From Eubacterium_G segne (GTDB lineage: Bacteria > Bacillota > Clostridia > Lachnospirales > Lachnospiraceae): 64,000 nt of DNA. Shown in pieces: positions 36,085 to 45,709 of this stretch; the stretch's first letter is position 1; every line of letters starts with the position of its first letter. The stretch spans positions 1 to 64,000 of the forward strand of contig NZ_JACOOZ010000008.1 in NCBI RefSeq assembly GCF_014287775.1, written 5' to 3'. The notes below the pieces were generated by a model. The model ran no database searches. It was not told the DNA's origin and saw only the letters and a program-made list of their open reading frames with translations. Both the position numbers and the translations under genes were made by a program.

Positions 36085-37239
36085 TTGATATATTTGGATA
36101 ATGCAGCAACTACATATCCTAAACCGGAAGAGGTATATAAGGCAATGGATTTTGTCAACAGAAATCTGGCAATGAACCCGGGACGGGGAGGATACAGTAA
36201 GGCGAAGGAAGCGGAAAATATAATAGATGAAACAAGAAATAAACTTCTTAAGTTAGCAGGAGGCAGTGACGATTATAATGTGGTACTTACCCCTTCAGCA
36301 ACTATAGCCTTAAACGAAGTGATTATGGGACTTTCCTTTAGGGAGGGGGAGAATGTTTATGTTTCTGCCTTTGAGCATAATGCCGTAATGAGAACTTTGC
36401 ATGCTGCAGAAAAAATATATGGATTTAATATAGTTGAACTGCCTCTTAATGAGGATTTAACAATAGATATTGAAAAAACAAAGTATATGTTCTCCAAGGA
36501 TATTCCGGGAAAGGTATTTGCATGTCACGTGAGTAATGTGACAGGTTATATATTGCCTGTTAATGAAATAGCTAACCTTGCTAAGGAATACGAAGCCACA
36601 GTGGTAGTGGACGCATCCCAGTCATTGGGATTAGTTCCCATAGATTTGGGGCAGACACATATTGATTATATGGTGTTTGCAGGGCACAAAACCTTGTATG
36701 GACCTTTGGGAATAGGCGGATTTTTTATAAAGTGTGGAAATAATTTAAGGAAATATATATCAGGGGGAACCGGAACTGACTCCCTTAATCTGGAGATGCC
36801 TGATAATGGCATTAAAGGATATGAGCCGGCAAGTTTTAATGTGGTGGCAGCAGCAGGACTTAACGCAGCTCTTGATGAAATAAAGGATAATGAAGCAGTT
36901 GAAACATTATTTTTAAGGGAAAAAGAGCTGGAAAATTATTTGGTAAAGGAACTTGAAAAAATACATAACGTTAAATTGTATGTAACAGGGAATGTTAATT
37001 CCGTTGGAATTGTACCTTTTAATATAGAAGGCTATAAGGCATCTGAAACAGGAATGATTTTGGATGTGGATTATGACGTGGCAGTGAGAACAGGATATCA
37101 TTGTGCTCCACTAATTCACAAATATTTAAAGGATACTGATTACATGGGAGTGGTAAGGGCAAGTATTGGAAAGTTTACCACAAAAGAAGAAATAGATGGT
37201 TTTGTAAAGGCTGTAAGGGATATAGCAGAGGAATACTAA
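36085..37239 (+). CDS. sspA: PLP-dependent cysteine desulfurase (SspA/DndA-like)
   Basis: Takes sulfur from cysteine and passes it to the phosphorothioation enzyme. 384 residues with the PLP lysine in VFAGHKTLYGPLGIGG (Lys about 202), the PLP-pocket pattern VVVDASQSLGLV, and the catalytic Cys in RTGYHCAPL (about 339). The short YHCAP loop marks the SufS-like group II class. Start is TTG 36085 with AGAGGGG seven bases ahead. In many hosts the desulfurase is encoded elsewhere; here it is inside the operon. Confidence 0.88.
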   Translation: MIYLDNAATTYPKPEEVYKAMDFVNRNLAMNPGRGGYSKAKEAENIIDETRNKLLKLAGGSDDYNVVLTPSATIALNEVIMGLSFREGENVYVSAFEHNAVMRTLHAAEKIYGFNIVELPLNEDLTIDIEKTKYMFSKDIPGKVFACHVSNVTGYILPVNEIANLAKEYEATVVVDASQSLGLVPIDLGQTHIDYMVFAGHKTLYGPLGIGGFFIKCGNNLRKYISGGTGTDSLNLEMPDNGIKGYEPASFNVVAAAGLNAALDEIKDNEAVETLFLREKELENYLVKELEKIHNVKLYVTGNVNSVGIVPFNIEGYKASETGMILDVDYDVAVRTGYHCAPLIHKYLKDTDYMGVVRASIGKFTTKEEIDGFVKAVRDIAEEY

Positions 37240-37251
37240 GGGGAATTTTTT

Positions 37252-39426
37252 ATGAGCTTTAAAGATGTAGAAATAAAACAAGAATACCGTTCTTTTAATG
37301 ATAATATGGTGGAAGATTTTTATTATCCTTTATTAAGTAAGGCAAAATTATATGAAAGGGCAGTGGGATTTTTTTCATCCACAGCATTAATTGAAATATC
37401 AAAGGGCATATCAGGTCTGGTAGAAAACGGAGGAAAAATCCGGTTGATTGCTTCTCCTAAATTATCCGGGGAAGATGTAGAGGCAATAGAGAAAGGGCTA
37501 CAGCAACGGAAAAGTGTTATTACAAACAGCATTAATAAAGCTATTTTGGAACCGGAAAACGAATATGAGGAAAGAAGGCTTGATTTGCTGGCTAATCTGG
37601 TAGCTGCAAATGTTCTTGAAATAAAAATTGCAGTTGTGGAAAATGAAGCAGGTATTGGAATGTATCATGAAAAAATGGGACTGCTATATGACTATGAGGA
37701 AAATATTGTAGCGTTTAGCGGTTCTATGAATGAAAGTACCACGGCATTTTCATACAATATGGAAAATATTGATGTTTATAAATCATGGGAGGGGGAATCG
37801 GAAAGACAGCGGGTAATGAATAAAAAGGTTAACTTTGATGCAATGTGGAATGACTATGAACCTCACATACGTATAATGGATTTTCCGGAGGCTTCAAGGG
37901 AGAAACTTTTTGAATATCGAAAAAGCAGTGAAATAGATTTAAGTTTAGACAGAAAAGAAGACTGGAATCAGTCAGAAAATAACGGGAGAAAAGAACTAAA
38001 AGAAGGGCCGGCTTTTCCTGAATGGTTTAGCATAAGAGATTATCAGAAAAGTGCCATACAGCAATGGGAGATAAATAATTACATAGGAATATTTGATATG
38101 GCAACAGGAACAGGTAAAACCCTGACAGGATTATCGGCAGTTGTAAGACTATACCAACATGTAAGAAAAGGACTTGCTATATTTATAGTGTGTCCTTATC
38201 AGCATTTAGTAAGTCAGTGGGTAGAGGATATAGAAAGCTTTAATATAAAGCCGGTTATATGTCACAGTGCTTCACCTCAAAAGCATTGGGCATCCAGGTT
38301 AAAGGATGCATGTATGGCATTAGAATTTGGTGCATCGGACTATATGTGTGGGATTTTCACCAATGCAACCTATTCATCAAAAAAGGTTCAAAACATAATA
38401 GAAGATGTAAAGGATAAGGCCTTATTACTGGTAGATGAGGCACACAATTTTGGAGCAGAGAAGTTAAGTAAGTGCCTTGATGAAAAGATACCATACAGAT
38501 TGGCTTTGTCTGCAACATTAGAAAGGCACGGAGACAGTGCAGGCACGGAAAAGTTATTTAATTATTTTAAAAATAAATGTATTGAGTATTCCCTAAAGGA
38601 TGCAATAGAAAATGATATGCTGGTGAGATATTACTACCATCCTGTGGTGGTTTCTTTTGAATCGGAAGAATTAAATGATTATCTGGAACTGACAAAGAAG
38701 ATAGGAAAATTAATTTTAGGGAACAAAAAGAAGGAAATAAGTGACCAGGCAAAAATGCTTTTAATAAAGCGGGCAAGATTAGTGGCAGCAGCAAGGCAGA
38801 AGGTTGATGCATTAGTAGATGAAATGAAAGACTATATGGAGGAAAATCATATATTGGTATATTGCGGAGCTACTACCATGAAAGATATAGACTACAAAGA
38901 GGGAAAGCCTCTTGAAGAAGAAAAAAGACAGATTGACATTGTAATGAAACGTTTAGGCCTTGAGCTTAATATGAAGGTGGCGAAGTTTACCTCTGAGGAG
39001 GATGCACAAAAACGTGAAATTTTAAAGAGAGAGTTTGATGAGGGAGAGAGCATTCAGGCATTAATTGCCATAAGATGTTTAGATGAAGGTGTAAACATAC
39101 CAAGTATCAGAAAGGCGTTTATTTTGGCAAGCAGTACAAATCCCAAAGAATATATACAGAGAAGGGGAAGGGTACTGAGAAAATGTCCCGGAAAGAAGTA
39201 TGCAGATATATATGATTTTATAATGTCACCTATCCCATTAGATAGGGTGGATTCCTACAACGAATCAATTGTAAAAATGTCAGCGTCTCTGGTAAAAAGA
39301 GAAATTGAAAGAATGAAGGATTTTGCCGCATTAGCTGAAAATTCCAGTGAAGCGGATGAGATTATATATGAACTAATGGATAAATACCAAATAAACTATT
39401 TAGATGAGGAGGAGTTTTATGAGTGA
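37252..39426 (+). CDS. PLD-like nuclease fused to SF2 DNA helicase (candidate restriction effector)
   Basis: 724 residues. The N-terminal part is a phospholipase D-like domain with the HEKMGLLYD half-motif (about 138) and SGSMNES (about 154). The SF2 helicase follows with Walker A ATGTGKT (about 285), DEAH box LLVDEAHNF (about 395) and motif VI QRRGRVLRK (about 635). A PLD plus helicase layout is known in restriction-type defence proteins. In phosphorothioation operons it would sense or cut unmodified DNA; it may correspond to SspF of the SspFGH module, but that correspondence is inferred from gene order. The next gene overlaps its end by eight bases. Confidence 0.84.
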   Translation: MSFKDVEIKQEYRSFNDNMVEDFYYPLLSKAKLYERAVGFFSSTALIEISKGISGLVENGGKIRLIASPKLSGEDVEAIEKGLQQRKSVITNSINKAILEPENEYEERRLDLLANLVAANVLEIKIAVVENEAGIGMYHEKMGLLYDYEENIVAFSGSMNESTTAFSYNMENIDVYKSWEGESERQRVMNKKVNFDAMWNDYEPHIRIMDFPEASREKLFEYRKSSEIDLSLDRKEDWNQSENNGRKELKEGPAFPEWFSIRDYQKSAIQQWEINNYIGIFDMATGTGKTLTGLSAVVRLYQHVRKGLAIFIVCPYQHLVSQWVEDIESFNIKPVICHSASPQKHWASRLKDACMALEFGASDYMCGIFTNATYSSKKVQNIIEDVKDKALLLVDEAHNFGAEKLSKCLDEKIPYRLALSATLERHGDSAGTEKLFNYFKNKCIEYSLKDAIENDMLVRYYYHPVVVSFESEELNDYLELTKKIGKLILGNKKKEISDQAKMLLIKRARLVAAARQKVDALVDEMKDYMEENHILVYCGATTMKDIDYKEGKPLEEEKRQIDIVMKRLGLELNMKVAKFTSEEDAQKREILKREFDEGESIQALIAIRCLDEGVNIPSIRKAFILASSTNPKEYIQRRGRVLRKCPGKKYADIYDFIMSPIPLDRVDSYNESIVKMSASLVKREIERMKDFAALAENSSEADEIIYELMDKYQINYLDEEEFYE

Positions 39427-39595
39427 GAAATTACAGGAGGAAACACAGTTAGATGAAGAGATACTTTGGAAAATAAAGTACGATATTTACAAATTAGAAG
39501 AAGATAATTTAAAGACAAAACAGAAAACCGACAGTGGCATGGTTGACGCTATCAGAAAAATTATAATTGATGCTTTGTCAGATAAAAATTTTTAG
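39419..39595 (+). CDS. 58-residue charged protein between helicase and SMC-like ATPase
   Basis: No recognised family. The sequence is acidic-helical (EEILWKIKYDIYKLEEDN, then MVDAIRKIIIDAL), likely one or two amphipathic helices. Its GGAGGAG site lies inside the helicase gene and its ATG overlaps the helicase stop codon. An in-frame upstream ATG at 39404 would start inside the helicase and lacks a site. The tight placement and overlap argue for a real, stoichiometric partner of one of the two flanking proteins. Confidence 0.72.
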   Translation: MSEKLQEETQLDEEILWKIKYDIYKLEEDNLKTKQKTDSGMVDAIRKIIIDALSDKNF

Positions 39596-39607
39596 GGGGA
39601 ACAATTT

Positions 39608-41635
39608 ATGCTTATAAAATCATTAAAGTACAAGAATTTCAGACAATTTAAAGGGGAAAACAAAATAGATTTTTCCTGTGATAAGGACAACAATGTAACA
39701 ATTATTTTAGGAAATAATACATTTGGAAAAACTACATTGCTTCAAATGTTTAACTGGTGCCTTTACAATAAAGTAATGTTTAGACGGCAGGATAATCCGG
39801 ACATGCTTTTAAATCTTGATGTGGCAATGAATATGTATAATGGGGATTTAGACCAGGTTATGGTAGAGATAGTATTACAGCACCAGAATACTGAGTATAC
39901 CATAACACGAAAGCAAGCATATAAAAGGATAGAAGGAAAAGTTACGGGATTAATGCCTATGCTGACAATGTCTGCAAAGAATTTAAGCACCGGAGGAACC
40001 GATCCTGTCGAAAAAGATGATAGCAGGAAAGAGATAATAAACAAAATCATGCCGCAGGAATTATCAGGATATTTTCTATTTGACACTGAGCGGGTTCAAA
40101 ATGTGGCAGAGAGAAAGGATTTGTCTGAGGCAGTAAAGGGTCTTTTAGGCTTAAATGCCATGGGAAATGCCAGAAAACACCTGGGAAAAGTAGAATCAAA
40201 AACTACGGTTATCGGTGGATTTTACAATGATTTAGGGACGCACTTAGGTACGGAAAAGGAACAAAGATACATTAAAGAGGTTCAAAGAGCGGAGGAAGAA
40301 ATAACTAAATATGAAGAAGTAAAAAACAATACTGAAGATGAGATGAAAAAATATCAACAGATTAAGGAGGAATTAGAAGATAAAATAAGATCGTTAGCAG
40401 ATGCAACAAAGCTTCAGAAAGAAAAGGAACAGTTAGAACAGAGAAGAATTTTGGATGACAATGAATTAGAAAGCGAATGTGATGCCTATGTGAAACTGTT
40501 TAGTGACAGGTTTGTTTTCTTTATGGCACAGCCGTTATATAAAAAGGCCAAAGAAGTTTTAGAGGACGCTGACATAGAAGATAAGGGAATAAGAGATATA
40601 ACTGCTGATTCCATAAAGGAGATTATTAAAAATGGAAGATGCATATGCGGAACTAAAGTCGAAAATGGCAATGAAGCATATATTCATTTAATGGAGCAGT
40701 TAAAATATGTTCCGCCGGAATCAATAGGAACTACCGTGGCAAATTTTAAGAAAGAAATTAATTTGTTTAACAGACAAAACAGAGACGACGGTTTTTATAT
40801 GTCTTTACAAAGCAAAATAAAAAGAATGATTGATATTACGGAAAGAATAAATGAAGCAAATGACAGAGTTAAGCAAATTGAAAAAGAAATTGCAGGTAAA
40901 GAAGATGCAGGAAAATACCAGTTTAGATTAAATAAGACTAAAAATAAATTAAAGGATTTAGCTGAAAAAAGAGATAACTGTATATCCACAATCTCAAAAA
41001 ATAAAGAGCAGAGAGATCATGCTAAAAAAATAATTAATATATCTGTTGCCAGAAATGAAAAGAACAAAGAGATAAACAGATATATGGCATATGCCGAAGC
41101 AATTAAAGAATGGTTTGATGATTATTATATTAGTGAGGAAATGCAAATAAGGGAGAAACTTGAAAATAAGGTAAATGAGATATTTAGCAGAATGTATAGT
41201 GGAACCCGTGTGTTAAAAATTGATGACAAATACAGGACAACCTTGTATACAAAGGCAGAAGGCTCAGACGAACTGGTTACTTCCGGTGAATCTGAAGGTC
41301 TTATAAGGGTTAAAAACTTTGCCTTCATTGCAGGACTGGTGGATTTGGCAAAAGAGCAGAAAATTCAAATTGGAGATAAGGAGATGAAAGGGGAATCATA
41401 TCCATTGATACTTGATGCACCTTTCTCTAATGCTGACGAAATTCACATAAAAAATATTGCCAGGGAATTACCGGGAGTTGCAGAGCAGGTAATAATGTTT
41501 GTAATGGAAAAGGACTGGCGTTATGCAAAGGAAGTTATAGAAGGAAAAGTCGCAAAAAGCTACGTACTGGAGAAACATAGTGATACATATTCAGAGATAA
41601 TCAAGGAGGATACGAAATGTCAGATAACAGAATAA
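39608..41635 (+). CDS. DndD/SMC-like ATPase with zinc-hook-like CxC motif (candidate restriction effector)
   Basis: 675 residues of the RecF/SbcC/DndD type. Walker A is GNNTFGKTTLL (about 35-45), a DndD-like FLFDTERVQN lies near 155, coiled coils run about 210-290 and 405-490, and a GRCICGTKV hook sits at about 344. The C-terminal head has a signature-like TSGESEGL and Walker B LILDAPFSNAD (about 600). In this set it could be the nuclease-associated ATPase that moves along DNA. The 183-residue gene overlaps it by 19 bases, which suggests a two-protein complex. It is distinct from the SspC ATPase earlier in the operon. Confidence 0.82.
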   Translation: MLIKSLKYKNFRQFKGENKIDFSCDKDNNVTIILGNNTFGKTTLLQMFNWCLYNKVMFRRQDNPDMLLNLDVAMNMYNGDLDQVMVEIVLQHQNTEYTITRKQAYKRIEGKVTGLMPMLTMSAKNLSTGGTDPVEKDDSRKEIINKIMPQELSGYFLFDTERVQNVAERKDLSEAVKGLLGLNAMGNARKHLGKVESKTTVIGGFYNDLGTHLGTEKEQRYIKEVQRAEEEITKYEEVKNNTEDEMKKYQQIKEELEDKIRSLADATKLQKEKEQLEQRRILDDNELESECDAYVKLFSDRFVFFMAQPLYKKAKEVLEDADIEDKGIRDITADSIKEIIKNGRCICGTKVENGNEAYIHLMEQLKYVPPESIGTTVANFKKEINLFNRQNRDDGFYMSLQSKIKRMIDITERINEANDRVKQIEKEIAGKEDAGKYQFRLNKTKNKLKDLAEKRDNCISTISKNKEQRDHAKKIINISVARNEKNKEINRYMAYAEAIKEWFDDYYISEEMQIREKLENKVNEIFSRMYSGTRVLKIDDKYRTTLYTKAEGSDELVTSGESEGLIRVKNFAFIAGLVDLAKEQKIQIGDKEMKGESYPLILDAPFSNADEIHIKNIARELPGVAEQVIMFVMEKDWRYAKEVIEGKVAKSYVLEKHSDTYSEIIKEDTKCQITE

Positions 41636-42168
41636 GACTATTTGAAGGTGACGTTCTTTTAAGGGGAAAACATTCTGCCTACGTCAAATTTTTGGTAAAT
41701 GATGCTAAAATATTTGACAAGTATATTGATGTGTATCTTTGCGGTGCTGTTGTAGGATATCTTTATAATGTTAAGGCTCCAAGGGATAATTCAATTCAGG
41801 ATACCGGTAAAATATATGCTGATGCGGTATCTAAGCATAAGCAGGACTGTATGTTTTTATATAGACTGATTACATTATTAGACGGAGCAAAGTCAGATGA
41901 AAAAGAATGTATAAACAGAGCCTTCAGATATGACACTGATGATGGAAAAGCAGAGGAAACAAAGGAGTGCTTAGAAAGGTTTAATGCCTATGCCAGAGGC
42001 GGTATTGAAAAATTATATGATGATTTAAAATCAGGTGCCACAAACAGACGGGATTATATTAGAAACAGTATAGATTATGCTAAAAAGTTTAAGGATGAGT
42101 TAGATGATTCAGGTGTATCCTATGAGGAGAAACTTAAACGTGAAATTAGCGGGGGACGGAATATATAA
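41617..42168 (+). CDS. uncharacterised 183-residue partner of the DndD-like ATPase
   Basis: I do not recognise a domain. The ATG lies within the ATPase gene behind AAGGAGG and the two reading frames overlap by 19 bases. The protein starts with a beta-rich stretch (NRIRLFEGDVLLRGKH) and becomes helical and charged. It is longer than, and dissimilar to, the small DndE protein, so I do not call it DndE. Last gene of the island. Its stop is six bases ahead of the -35 box of the rpsL promoter. Confidence 0.75.
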   Translation: MSDNRIRLFEGDVLLRGKHSAYVKFLVNDAKIFDKYIDVYLCGAVVGYLYNVKAPRDNSIQDTGKIYADAVSKHKQDCMFLYRLITLLDGAKSDEKECINRAFRYDTDDGKAEETKECLERFNAYARGGIEKLYDDLKSGATNRRDYIRNSIDYAKKFKDELDDSGVSYEEKLKREISGGRNI

Positions 42169-42174
42169 AAACTG

Positions 42175-42203
42175 TTGACTTTTATTTTTTTAGAGAATAT
42201 AAT
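42175..42203 (+). promoter_or_regulatory. promoter of the str operon
   Basis: TTGACT (42175-42180), a 17-base spacer and TATAAT (42198-42203), about 90 bases before rpsL. It starts only six bases after the last gene of the defence operon. Confidence 0.9.
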
Positions 42204-42294
42204 AGTAGGGCATGCGTAAAGGGGACAGTGTGCCTTTTTGTATGTAAGTGTAACAGATTAACACGTAATTCTAATAACAGGAGGTGAAATAGGA

Positions 42295-42714
42295 ATGCCT
42301 ACATTTAACCAGTTAGTAAGAAAAGGACGTCAGACAGCAGTTAAGAAGTCTACTGCTCCAGCTTTATTAAAGAGCTACAACTCTTTGAATAAGAAGATGA
42401 ACGACACAGCTTCTCCACAGAAGCGTGGTGTTTGTACAGCAGTTAAGACAGCTACACCTAAGAAACCAAACTCAGCTCTTAGAAAAATTGCCAGAGTTCG
42501 TCTTTCTAATGGTATCGAAGTAACAAGCTACATCCCAGGTGAAGGTCACAACCTTCAGGAGCATAGCGTTGTTCTTATCCGTGGTGGTAGAGTAAAAGAC
42601 TTACCAGGTACAAGATATCATATCATTAGAGGTACTCTTGATACTGCAGGTGTTGCAAACAGACGCCAGGCACGTTCTAAGTATGGTGCTAAGAGACCTA
42701 AAGCAGGTAAGTAA
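42295..42714 (+). CDS. rpsL: 30S ribosomal protein S12
   Basis: 139 residues. Conserved motifs TPKKPNSALRK and RGGRVKDLPG keep the lysines whose mutation gives streptomycin resistance in other bacteria, so the wild-type form is present. GGAGGTGA precedes the ATG. First gene of the str operon. Codon use is biased to CGT, GGT and AAG, as expected for a highly expressed gene. Confidence 0.99.
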   Translation: MPTFNQLVRKGRQTAVKKSTAPALLKSYNSLNKKMNDTASPQKRGVCTAVKTATPKKPNSALRKIARVRLSNGIEVTSYIPGEGHNLQEHSVVLIRGGRVKDLPGTRYHIIRGTLDTAGVANRRQARSKYGAKRPKAGK

Positions 42715-42947
42715 TAAGCACATTACGAATAGTAGGAATGACTTTTATAAGTCAGTCACAGGTTGAATGAATGTGTAACGGTTATTAGAGTTATGTAGAT
42801 ATAGAGTCTAAAGCCGTGAGCAAGACACAATCTAAGTGAGTACCTATGATCTAATCGCATATATCTTTGATATTATGCAAAACAAGAATTTCAAATAAAG
42901 AATATTTTTGGAAATTCTGGAAAAATTGATTAAGGAGGGAAGCAACA
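42715..42947 (+). other. rpsL-rpsG spacer with small hairpins
   Basis: A 233-base non-coding spacer that is long for a ribosomal-protein operon. It holds GACTTttaTAAGTC (about 42741-42754) and other AT-rich inverted sequences, with AGGAGG just before rpsG. S7 autoregulation through the rpsL-rpsG spacer is known in E. coli; a similar role here is a guess. No promoter is obvious. Confidence 0.4.
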
Positions 42948-43418
42948 ATGCCACGTAAGGGACATGCTCAGAAGAGAGAAGTATTAGCAGATCCAATGTA
43001 CAACAGCATCGTAGTTACAAAACTTATCAACAACATTATGTTAGATGGTAAGAAAGGTGTAGCTCAGAAAATCGTATACGGAGCATTCGAAAAGATTGCA
43101 GATCAGACAGGAAAAGATGCTATCGAAGTATTTGAAGAAGCTATGAACAACGTTATGCCAGCACTTGAGGTTAAGGCTAGACGTATCGGTGGTGCCACAT
43201 ATCAGGTACCTATTGAAGTAAGACCGGAAAGAAGACAGGCTTTAGGTCTTCGTTGGATTACTTTATATTCTCGTCAGAGAAGTGAAAAGACAATGGTGGA
43301 CAGATTAGCTAACGAAATTATGGACGCAGCTAATAACACTGGTTCATCAGTTAAGAAACGTGAAGATATGCATAAGATGGCTGAGGCAAACAAGGCTTTT
43401 GCACATTATCGTTTCTAA
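42948..43418 (+). CDS. rpsG: 30S ribosomal protein S7
   Basis: 156 residues, normal length, beginning with MPRKGHAQKRE and containing the S7 helices around KKGVAQKIVYGAFEKI and RRQALGLRWI. Part of the rpsL-rpsG-fusA-tuf order. Confidence 0.99.
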   Translation: MPRKGHAQKREVLADPMYNSIVVTKLINNIMLDGKKGVAQKIVYGAFEKIADQTGKDAIEVFEEAMNNVMPALEVKARRIGGATYQVPIEVRPERRQALGLRWITLYSRQRSEKTMVDRLANEIMDAANNTGSSVKKREDMHKMAEANKAFAHYRF

Positions 43419-43505
43419 TAAAGTTCAATTATTTATTGAGAATATGCAGCATTGCATGACATATAAGGCAATTGCCTAATAGACTAAAAATAGGAGGAAA
43501 AAACC

Positions 43506-45623
43506 TTGGCTGGAAGAGAATATCCACTGGATAGAACAAGAAACATTGGTATTATGGCTCATATCGATGCAGGTAAGACTACATTAACAGAACGTATCTT
43601 ATATTATACCGGTGTAAACTATAAAATTGGTGAAACTCATGATGGAGCTTCTACAATGGACTGGATGGAGCAGGAACAGGAAAGAGGTATCACAATTACT
43701 TCAGCTGCTACAACATGTCATTGGACATTGGAAGATCATCATAAGCCAAAGGCTGGTGCATTAGAGCATCGTATCAACATCATTGATACACCGGGCCACG
43801 TTGACTTCACAGTTGAAGTTGAACGTTCACTTCGTGTATTAGATGGTGCTGTAGGTGTATTTGATGCTAAGGCCGGTGTTGAACCACAGTCAGAAAATGT
43901 ATGGCGTCAGGCTGACACATACAATGTACCTCGTATGGCGTTCATCAATAAGATGGATAAAATGGGTGCAGATTTCTTTTATTCAGTTCAGACAATCATT
44001 GATCGTTTAGGAAAGAATGCTATTCCTGTACAGATCCCAATCGGTAAAGAAGATGACTTCATCGGATTAATCGATTTGTTTGAAATGGAAGCATATTATT
44101 ACAAAGATGATAAGGGCGAAGATATCGAAATCACAGCTATACCTGATGACTTAAAGGATCTTGCTGATGAATGGCACGAGAACCTTGTTGAAAAGGTATG
44201 TGAATTAGATGATGACCTTATGATGCAGTATCTTGAAGGAGAAGAACCATCAGTTGATGATATGAAGAAAGCTCTTAGAAAAGGTACAATAGCTTGTGAA
44301 GCAGTTCCAGTATTCCTTGGATCAGCTTACAAGAACAAGGGTGTTCAGAAGATGTTAGACGGTGTTATTGAATATATGCCGGCTCCAACAGACATCCCTG
44401 ACATCACAGGTGTTGATGAAGATGGTAACGAAGTAGTTCGTCATTCATCAGATGATGAACCATTTTCAGCTTTAGCATTTAAGATTATGACTGACCCATT
44501 TGTTGGTAAGTTGGCATTCTTCAGAGTTTACTCTGGTACAATGAACTCAGGTTCATATGTATTAAATGCAACTAAGAATAAAAAAGAGCGTGTTGGACGT
44601 ATTGTACAGATGCATGCTAACAAACGTACAGAAATTGATAAAGTATATTCAGGTGACATCGCAGCAGCTGTTGGCTTCAAGGTAACAACAACAGGTGATA
44701 CAATCTGTGATGAAAAGTATCCTGTTATCCTTGAATCAATGGAATTCCCAGAGCCGGTTATCGAGCTTGCTATTGAGCCTAAGACAAAGAATGATCAGGG
44801 TAAGATGGGTGAAGCTTTATCTAAGTTGGCTGAAGAAGATCCAACATTCCGTGCTCATACTGATCCTGAAACAGGTCAGACAATTATCGCAGGTATGGGT
44901 GAACTTCACTTAGACGTTATCGTAGATCGTCTTCTTCGTGAATTTAAGGTAGAAGCTAACGTTGGTGCACCTCAGGTTGCATACAAGGAAACATTTACAA
45001 AGCCTGTTGATATTGATAGTAAATATGCTAAGCAGTCAGGTGGACGTGGACAGTACGGTCACTGTAAAGTTAAATTTGAGCCTATGGATCCAAACGGTGA
45101 AGAAACATTCAAGTTTGAGTCTACAGTAGTTGGTGGTAATATTCCTAAGGAATACATCCCGGCTGTTGGAGAAGGTATCGAAGAAGCTGCGCAGTCAGGT
45201 ATTATCGCAGGATTCCCTGTACTTGGTGTACATGCTACAGTATATGATGGATCATACCATGAAGTCGATTCTTCAGAAATGGCATTCCACATTGCCGGTT
45301 CTATGGCATTTAAGGAAGCTATGCAGAAGGCGGACCCTGTATTACTTGAGCCTATCATGAAGGTTGAAGTAACAATGCCTGAAGAATACATGGGTGATGT
45401 TATCGGAAGCTTGAACTCAAAGCGTGGACAGATTGAAGGTATGGACGATATTGGTGGTGGAAAGATTGTTAGAGCATTCGTTCCATTAGCAGAAATGTTC
45501 GGTTACTCAACAGAACTTCGTTCAGCAACTCAGGGACGTGGTAACTATTCAATGTTCTTTGAAAGATATCAGGCAGCTCCAAAGTCTGTTCAGGAGAAGG
45601 TTGCTTCTAGCAGAGCAAAATAA
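43506..45623 (+). CDS. fusA: elongation factor G
   Basis: 705 residues with G motifs AHIDAGKTT (about 17-25), ERGITITSAAT, DTPGHVDF and NKMDKMGA, then domains II-V ending with RGNYSMFFERY. The start is TTG 43506, confirmed by AGGAGG ahead of it and by the MAGREYPLDRTRNIG N-terminus usual for EF-G. Catalyses translocation on the ribosome. Confidence 0.99.
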   Translation: MAGREYPLDRTRNIGIMAHIDAGKTTLTERILYYTGVNYKIGETHDGASTMDWMEQEQERGITITSAATTCHWTLEDHHKPKAGALEHRINIIDTPGHVDFTVEVERSLRVLDGAVGVFDAKAGVEPQSENVWRQADTYNVPRMAFINKMDKMGADFFYSVQTIIDRLGKNAIPVQIPIGKEDDFIGLIDLFEMEAYYYKDDKGEDIEITAIPDDLKDLADEWHENLVEKVCELDDDLMMQYLEGEEPSVDDMKKALRKGTIACEAVPVFLGSAYKNKGVQKMLDGVIEYMPAPTDIPDITGVDEDGNEVVRHSSDDEPFSALAFKIMTDPFVGKLAFFRVYSGTMNSGSYVLNATKNKKERVGRIVQMHANKRTEIDKVYSGDIAAAVGFKVTTTGDTICDEKYPVILESMEFPEPVIELAIEPKTKNDQGKMGEALSKLAEEDPTFRAHTDPETGQTIIAGMGELHLDVIVDRLLREFKVEANVGAPQVAYKETFTKPVDIDSKYAKQSGGRGQYGHCKVKFEPMDPNGEETFKFESTVVGGNIPKEYIPAVGEGIEEAAQSGIIAGFPVLGVHATVYDGSYHEVDSSEMAFHIAGSMAFKEAMQKADPVLLEPIMKVEVTMPEEYMGDVIGSLNSKRGQIEGMDDIGGGKIVRAFVPLAEMFGYSTELRSATQGRGNYSMFFERYQAAPKSVQEKVASSRAK

Positions 45624-45709
45624 TTCAAAATATAACAGCAGAAAATTGAATATAGCAAAGCAATGCTTAGGCTAGATACAAAATTTTCGAGATTATATAT
45701 TTAAAAGGC

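Noticed and set aside
41617..42168. Calling the 183-residue protein DndE
   Set aside because: It is longer than DndE and shows none of its sequence pattern. Position alone is not enough.
37252..42168. Naming the effector genes sspF, sspG and sspH outright
   Set aside because: There are four genes here and I cannot align them to the published three without a search.
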